DNA of 44,384 nt from positions 1 to 44,384 of the forward strand of contig CADBEA010000018.1 in assembly GCA_902793635.1 (NCBI GenBank), given 5' to 3'. Origin of the DNA: an uncultured Erysipelotrichaceae bacterium. GTDB taxonomy: Bacteria > Bacillota_I > Bacilli_A > Erysipelotrichales > Erysipelotrichaceae. The notes below the pieces were generated by a model. That model worked only from the letters and a program-made list of their open reading frames with translations, was not told the origin of the DNA and searched no databases. This document shows positions 40,280 through 44,384 of this stretch, piece after piece; the first letter of the stretch is position 1, and every line of letters begins with the position of its first letter. The translations under genes and the position numbers were made by a program.

Positions 40280-41127
40280 TCCACGGTCATTGTGATGGTG
40301 CTGATCGTTCCGTTATTGAGGTCGAAGTCGATATTGTAACTCTGGAAGGAGAACATATCGACAGCGTTGTTCACGGTCATTGTCTTTTCGGCTGAGCCGC
40401 CTTCGGTCGTTGTGCTGATGATGCCGGAATCGTTCAGGATCTGCATCAGCTCGTCTTCGCTCATGCCACCGCGGATACCCTGCGGCAGTTCGACAAGACC
40501 GCTGGTATCTCTGATGCCGGTGACGATGATAAATGAAGGCACATTGTCATCAGCTGATTTGACGGCATCGACTTCCAGGGTGGTGGAATTGTCAAGATAG
40601 GTCAGTGTGTAGTGAATTCTGTAAAGACCATCCTGGGTCTGGCTTTCAATGACCTGCTGGCCGACCTTCCAGCCGTTCAGCATGAACTGGGTGAGCGGCA
40701 CCGGCAGATGGTAATAATCATTTTTGATCATCATTTCCGGAACCCGCGGATCCGTGCCGAGAACACCATCGCTGTTCTGGCTGCTGTGGGCGTCGATGAC
40801 CATGCCGTTGAAAAGACTGATCGGGGCGGTTGTCGGCACATTGATCTGCGGTTTTTCGATTGGAGAAGGAACCGGGACATCCGGCTCTTTTTTCACGATG
40901 GAACCAAGATACAGATTCAAACCCAGTGCCAGACACAGGCCGGTGATAATAATGCCGACATTCCGTACCCTGTTCTGTGTCTTCTGATTTTTCTCGGTCA
41001 CGATCTGCTGAATGTCCTGTTCCACCTGGGAACTGATCTTCACTTCATCATCGGGAAGATCATTGAGATATTCTTCAAACAGATCATTGTTCTGCTGGTT
41101 TTCCTGCTGGTATTGTCCCCTGCTCAT
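40276..41127 (-). CDS. Membrane-anchored protein of unknown function
   Basis: 283 aa. Cytosolic N-terminus (Gln/Asn-rich, about 55 residues), one helix (VGIIITGLCLALGLNLYLG), Pro-rich linker and a ~190-residue external beta-rich domain. The segment LPQGIRGGMSEDELMQILND near residue 215 resembles SmpA/OmlA-type or BLIP-like repeats in lipoproteins. Family not assigned. SD AAGAGGCG. Confidence 0.75.
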   Translation of the reverse strand: MSRGQYQQENQQNNDLFEEYLNDLPDDEVKISSQVEQDIQQIVTEKNQKTQNRVRNVGIIITGLCLALGLNLYLGSIVKKEPDVPVPSPIEKPQINVPTTAPISLFNGMVIDAHSSQNSDGVLGTDPRVPEMMIKNDYYHLPVPLTQFMLNGWKVGQQVIESQTQDGLYRIHYTLTYLDNSTTLEVDAVKSADDNVPSFIIVTGIRDTSGLVELPQGIRGGMSEDELMQILNDSGIISTTTEGGSAEKTMTVNNAVDMFSFQSYNIDFDLNNGTISTITMTVE

Positions 41128-41211
41128 ACGCGCCTCTTATTTGTGTACATGCTGTTCTGCTAACGTGATTATATCAGCCACGGACGGACCTGTATGCCCT
41201 TCTGTCTGATT

Positions 41212-41544
41212 TCATCCCCGGAAATTCGCCTTGATATCGTATCTGGCCGCCATCCGGGTGACAAATGTCTGGAATCTTTCATGAAACTCGTAAGTGTTTG
41301 TGCCGCTAATGATGACGACCGTTTCTTCCGGTGAACTGATCAGGACGGGATACATATAGTCATTTTCCCTGCTCAGAAGGTACCATTTGTGATAACAGCC
41401 GCTGATCACACTCGTATTGCCGCTTATTTCTTCGCACTTCTTCATGGGTTCGTCTTCCGTATAGCCGATCTCATCGATCAGTTCTTTGACCTGTTTAAAG
41501 GTTTCCTGGAAGTAACTGCCTTTGATTTTATAGATATGCTGCAT
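41212..41544 (-). CDS. Unknown 110-aa protein
   Basis: Alpha/beta, cytosolic (FKQVKELIDEIGYTEDE; ISSPEETVVIISGTNTYEF). No motif recognised. Start at 41544 has SD GGGGGAAACTTT. Third gene of the operon 43620-41212, 17 nt after the flavodoxin gene. Confidence 0.7.
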   Translation of the reverse strand: MQHIYKIKGSYFQETFKQVKELIDEIGYTEDEPMKKCEEISGNTSVISGCYHKWYLLSRENDYMYPVLISSPEETVVIISGTNTYEFHERFQTFVTRMAARYDIKANFRG

Positions 41545-41561
41545 AAAGTTTCCCCCTTCTG

Positions 41562-42128
41562 TTATTGCCATGCGGCATCCATCTGCCGCATGACGGTCTG
41601 CAGAGTGCCTTCGATATCGGTGCCTGGCAGATCCAGTCCTTCCGCTTTGTAATAGGAAAGATCATGGATGCCATAGAAGTTTTCACAGAGTGCTTTGATA
41701 TATCCAAAGCCGAATGCGTCATCAATAATATAGCCGCCGGCCGTCGTGATATAGACGAGCTTCTTCGCTTTGCACATACCGAACGGTCTTCCCTGTTCAT
41801 CATAGTCAAAGGTGATGCCGACGCAGTTGACGCGCTCGATATAGTTTTTCAAGGCGGCCGGGAAAGACAGATCCCAGTAAGGCGCGGCAATAACGATCTG
41901 ATCCGCTTCTGCAAACTGGCAGGCATAGGCAAGCACCGGGTGGTCAAATTCCTTCTTCGCCAAAGCACTGTCCCTTTCCTTCAGCATATCCCAATCCAGA
42001 CCATACAGTCCTTCCTTGACCGGGTTGATTTCTATGATTTCACCTTCCATATGAGCGAGGTAATGTTCGGCCAGTTTTCTGGTCCGTGATTCTTCTCTGA
42101 CACAGGTATTGATAAACAGTGTTTTCAT
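41562..42128 (-). CDS. Flavodoxin-fold NAD(P)H quinone/azo reductase-like
   Basis: 188 aa. Flavodoxin_2 fold: N-terminal FINTCVREESRTRKLAE (FMN phosphate loop), AAPYWDLSFPAALKNYIERV (typical of AzoR and NQO families) and TTAGGY. Probably reduces quinones, azo compounds or similar electrophiles with FMN. SD AAAGGAGTAAAGACAAA. Seven nt after the DUF2779 gene. Confidence 0.9.
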   Translation of the reverse strand: MKTLFINTCVREESRTRKLAEHYLAHMEGEIIEINPVKEGLYGLDWDMLKERDSALAKKEFDHPVLAYACQFAEADQIVIAAPYWDLSFPAALKNYIERVNCVGITFDYDEQGRPFGMCKAKKLVYITTAGGYIIDDAFGFGYIKALCENFYGIHDLSYYKAEGLDLPGTDIEGTLQTVMRQMDAAWQ

Positions 42129-42135
42129 TTTGTCT

Positions 42136-43620
42136 TTACTCCTTTGTCAATTCCTGCAGTTTCTGCAGGATCTTCACCATTGCATAAGTATCCAGTTCAC
42201 AGTATTTCAAAAGATAGCTTCGATTTTCTTCCAGGGTTTCCTGATCCATAAAGCGCATCTTCAGAAACATGGCGGATGCCTCTGCACCGTTCTGGACACC
42301 GGCAAGATGATGGTAATCCAGCTCGGGATCGTCGGGAAACAGAGCCGGCAGCACGGCTTTGATGGAATAGGAGCCATGCATGTCTTTACAGTAAAACCAT
42401 TTCTTCTGAAACGGTGTGATCAGATCGACGATATGCGAACTGATCATTAACAGATGTTCCCGAAGATCGGGAAACAGTTCCGCAAGACGGTTGATGCGGC
42501 TCTTTTCAAATGACATGTTGTAGGCCAGAACACAGACATCTCCCGGAATATCCGCGCATAGCCGTTCCGCAATTGCCCGGCGTGGGTCATCGTATGGATA
42601 TGCGAGAAATTCTTTATGATACAGTCTGCCGTTTTTCTTTTTCTGATAATGCAGAGAGTATTGAAACGGGATCTGTTCAAAAGGAAAGGAATAATCGTAT
42701 AAAGGAACCGGCGGCTGGAAGGATTCAAAGTCCAGATAGTACAGCGGATATGTGATGTTCTTCAGATATTCCGCGATCTGATCTGTTTCGATATGCGCAT
42801 TCAGATCATAGAGTTCCGTTTCTGCCTGCAGCTTCGCACTGCTGCTCAGACAGCCCGCTTCAACGAGATCCTGAAACGAGATCAGGCCTTTGCGGTAATA
42901 CTGCAGTTTGGTCCGCAGCTGGACTGCCGCAAGATCAAAGACATTCGGTTTTGGCAGATGGCGGGAACAGTATGGAAAGAAACCGCAGGCATATGGTGAA
43001 AAGCAACAGGCGCCAAGATCCCGTGCCGGCTCTTTCCGCTTGCGCAGAACGGTCCGGAACGATTCCACATTGGCTTCCACTTCCGGCTGTTTCGCATAAG
43101 CAACAGCCGTCAGATCTTCGATTCTGAACAGTCCGGAAAGATCCAGCTCACCGATTCTTTCATAGCCATTGTTGATATACACCAGGCATGCCCTGTCCAC
43201 CTGATATCCGCATTGATGCAGGACATAAACCTGGAAGGCAATGTCATCTAGATAAATGTCATGGATATGGGAAGAACTCTTGACCTCATACAGTTCGACA
43301 TGTTTTCTGCCGATGTTCTTGAGAATATCAACGCTGCAGAAAAGCCCGTCCTGACTGAAGGAAGCTTCGCAGATGATCGGTGTCTTCTTTCTGATCAGCT
43401 GTTTTGTCATTCTGATCATCTCCCCAAGGTCACCGTACGGAACTTCCGTATAGGGACCGAAAAGACCCATGGCAAGATCACCGACTTCATTGCCGGCGTC
43501 AAAAACAGCCTGATTCAGATATGACTCATCAAAGACATCCGGCTTATGGTCTTTCAGCCACAGCATTTTCGCACACTGCACGGCGGAAATATAACGGGAT
43601 TTGGAAAGCGCGTTTGACAT
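42136..43620 (-). CDS. DUF2779 protein: Cas4/RecB-like nuclease plus RNase H-like domain
   Basis: 494 aa. N-terminal PD-(D/E)xK nuclease part: SKSRYISAVQCAKMLWL, CEASFSQDG, LYEVKSSS. A cysteine cluster (CCFSPYACGFFPYC) together with the first Cys could bind an iron-sulfur cluster, as in Cas4. The C-terminal DUF2779 begins YLDFESF and ends KYCELDTYAMV, an exonuclease-like DEDD pattern. Probably a DNA-processing enzyme; no CRISPR is nearby. TATAAT ends 6 nt before the ATG and there is no SD, so the transcript is leaderless. Confidence 0.88.
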   Translation of the reverse strand: MSNALSKSRYISAVQCAKMLWLKDHKPDVFDESYLNQAVFDAGNEVGDLAMGLFGPYTEVPYGDLGEMIRMTKQLIRKKTPIICEASFSQDGLFCSVDILKNIGRKHVELYEVKSSSHIHDIYLDDIAFQVYVLHQCGYQVDRACLVYINNGYERIGELDLSGLFRIEDLTAVAYAKQPEVEANVESFRTVLRKRKEPARDLGACCFSPYACGFFPYCSRHLPKPNVFDLAAVQLRTKLQYYRKGLISFQDLVEAGCLSSSAKLQAETELYDLNAHIETDQIAEYLKNITYPLYYLDFESFQPPVPLYDYSFPFEQIPFQYSLHYQKKKNGRLYHKEFLAYPYDDPRRAIAERLCADIPGDVCVLAYNMSFEKSRINRLAELFPDLREHLLMISSHIVDLITPFQKKWFYCKDMHGSYSIKAVLPALFPDDPELDYHHLAGVQNGAEASAMFLKMRFMDQETLEENRSYLLKYCELDTYAMVKILQKLQELTKE

Positions 43621-43626
43621 AACTTA

Positions 43627-43632
43627 ATTATA
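43627..43632 (-). promoter_or_regulatory. -10 element giving a leaderless DUF2779 mRNA
   Basis: TATAAT, then TAAGTT, then ATG at 43620. Confidence 0.62.
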
Positions 43633-43712
43633 AGAAAAATGACGCGGAACCAAAGATGTTTTCATGGATTCCGCACAGCATGGGTTACAATGAATAAAAA
43701 GAGGACATGACC

Positions 43713-44279
43713 ATGATCACAATCAGTACTTATGAAGCGGCTGATCTGCCCGTAACGAAAATCGACTCCCAGAACTTCACCGAACTTGTCAGTATCCCCG
43801 ATGTGAAAAAGCGTGTCAAAGCGGTCATCAGCACGGAAGCGCCGATCACCGAATGGCTGCTGATCAAACGGGTCATCAACAGTTTTCAGGTCTACAAATC
43901 CGGCAGTAAGATCCGCCCTTTCATAACGCAGATCCTCAAGGACATGAAACTGAAAGTGACGGAGGATGAAACCGGCAATGTCTACTGGTCAGCGAAAACA
44001 GATCCGAAAAACTATAACAAGGTCAGAGTCTTCGGCAGCTATGAAGAGACCTGCCGCGATGTCACCCAGGTACCGACTGTTGAAATCGCCAATGCTCTGC
44101 AGTATGTCCTGCGCGATGAAGCCATGGAAGAAGACGTCATGATCCGCACCGCCGCCCAGCTGCTCGGCTACACCCGCATGGGCGCCAATGTCAGAGAAGG
44201 CATGCAGAGAGGCTTCAAACTGGCAGTGAAGGAAAAGAAGATACGCCGTGCGAAAGGTATCTGTTCGCTAATGAAATAA
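43713..44279 (+). CDS. Free-standing DUF3320-domain protein
   Basis: 188 aa. ITEWLLIKRVINSFQVYKSG, followed by IRPFITQIL, matches the DUF3320 module that usually ends large DUF4011 superfamily 1 helicases. Here it is alone, with no helicase upstream (43620 is divergent). The C-terminal half (QLLGYTRMGANVREGMQRGF) is the same module's helical end. Start at 43713 gives GAGG an 8-nt spacing; the ATG at 43707 would be too close. A TACAAT lies about 16 nt before the SD. A group II intron begins 10 nt past the stop. Confidence 0.75.
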   Translation: MITISTYEAADLPVTKIDSQNFTELVSIPDVKKRVKAVISTEAPITEWLLIKRVINSFQVYKSGSKIRPFITQILKDMKLKVTEDETGNVYWSAKTDPKNYNKVRVFGSYEETCRDVTQVPTVEIANALQYVLRDEAMEEDVMIRTAAQLLGYTRMGANVREGMQRGFKLAVKEKKIRRAKGICSLMK

Positions 44280-44288
44280 TCCTGGAAA

Positions 44289-44384
44289 TCGAGTAGGAGG
44301 AACTAAGTAAAGGTTCCTCCTTTACTTAGCCCCGACCTCTCACACCACCGTACGTACCGTTCGGTATACGGCGGTTCGAAATTC
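44289..44384 (-). mobile_element. Group IIC intron, 3' end (cut by window edge)
   Basis: On the minus strand the window enters an intron at domain V (44377-44344), passes domain VI (long stem CTAAGTAAAGG...CCTTTACTTAG) and ends CCTACTCGAT at 44289. The catalytic triad in domain V is CGC, the class C form, not AGC. The reverse transcriptase gene would lie beyond the right edge. Confidence 0.85.
44344..44377 (-). ncRNA. Group II intron domain V
   Basis: 34 nt. Basal stem ACCGCCGTA/TACGGTGGT (9 pairs, one G-U), CG bulge, upper stem TACC/GGTA and a GAAC loop. The spacing and two-nt bulge are diagnostic. Confidence 0.85.

Noticed and set aside
42136-43620. Cas4-like nuclease as sign of a CRISPR system
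   Set aside because: No repeat array or other cas gene; the DUF2779 fusion occurs widely outside CRISPR loci.

Overview
The window looks like a chromosomal segment of a low-to-moderate GC Bacillota (Firmicutes), probably a host-associated anaerobe. The grounds are strong Shine-Dalgarno (SD) sites (GGAGG), many intrinsic terminators, VanY-type peptidases, a Y-family polymerase/YolD pair, split ChrA subunits, SseB, an IS110 element and group IIC introns. An Erysipelotrichia- or Clostridia-like host is my guess; no rRNA or marker gene settles it. I saw no tRNA, rRNA or CRISPR array. Both edges are group IIC intron fragments on the minus strand: a 5' end at 89-1, placed just behind a terminator, and a 3' end with domains V and VI at 44384-44289. 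The segment may therefore be an assembly contig broken at repeated introns.

Layout. 0.1-4.3 kb (minus): MerR regulator coupled to a membrane protein, aroD, and a zinc-ribbon protein behind a long hairpin leader. 4.5-8.5 kb: M20 amidohydrolase, small unknown genes and a VanY lipoprotein. 8.5-10.1 kb: IS110-family element with a structured non-coding left end, the candidate bridge RNA. 10.2-12.2 kb: TelA, flavodoxin, GNAT. 12.3-19.6 kb: a tight six-gene sugar operon (PfkB kinase, GH31 glycosidase, GPH transporter, beta-hydroxyacid dehydrogenase, DUF4867, fucose-isomerase-like). 19.7-25.5 kb: esterase, a second VanY without signal peptide, membrane protein, two HD-domain proteins with a zinc-finger protein, a GG-leader zinc-ribbon peptide and a lipoprotein. 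25.6-27.6 kb (plus): Y-family polymerase and YolD. 27.6-30.2 kb: a lipase-like domain fused to a YhhN-like membrane domain. 30.3-36.8 kb: lipoprotein, M42 peptidase, SseB, split chromate transporter with LysR, Asp/Glu racemase homologue. 36.9-44.3 kb: free-standing YhhN, surface protein, MFS transporter, membrane-anchored protein, DUF2779 nuclease/flavodoxin operon and a free-standing DUF3320 protein.

The most interesting unit is the sugar operon. Its parts match the E. coli sulfoquinovose (sulfo-EMP) set YihQ/YihV/YihO-P/YihU, with a different isomerase and no aldolase. Its GH31 enzyme has the sulfoquinovosidase pocket (Q, Q, W, Y) except that the sulfonate-binding arginine is glutamine. It probably handles a related but different glycoside. 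A second theme is expression: five genes have a -10-like hexamer 6-7 nt before the ATG and no SD, as expected for leaderless mRNAs.
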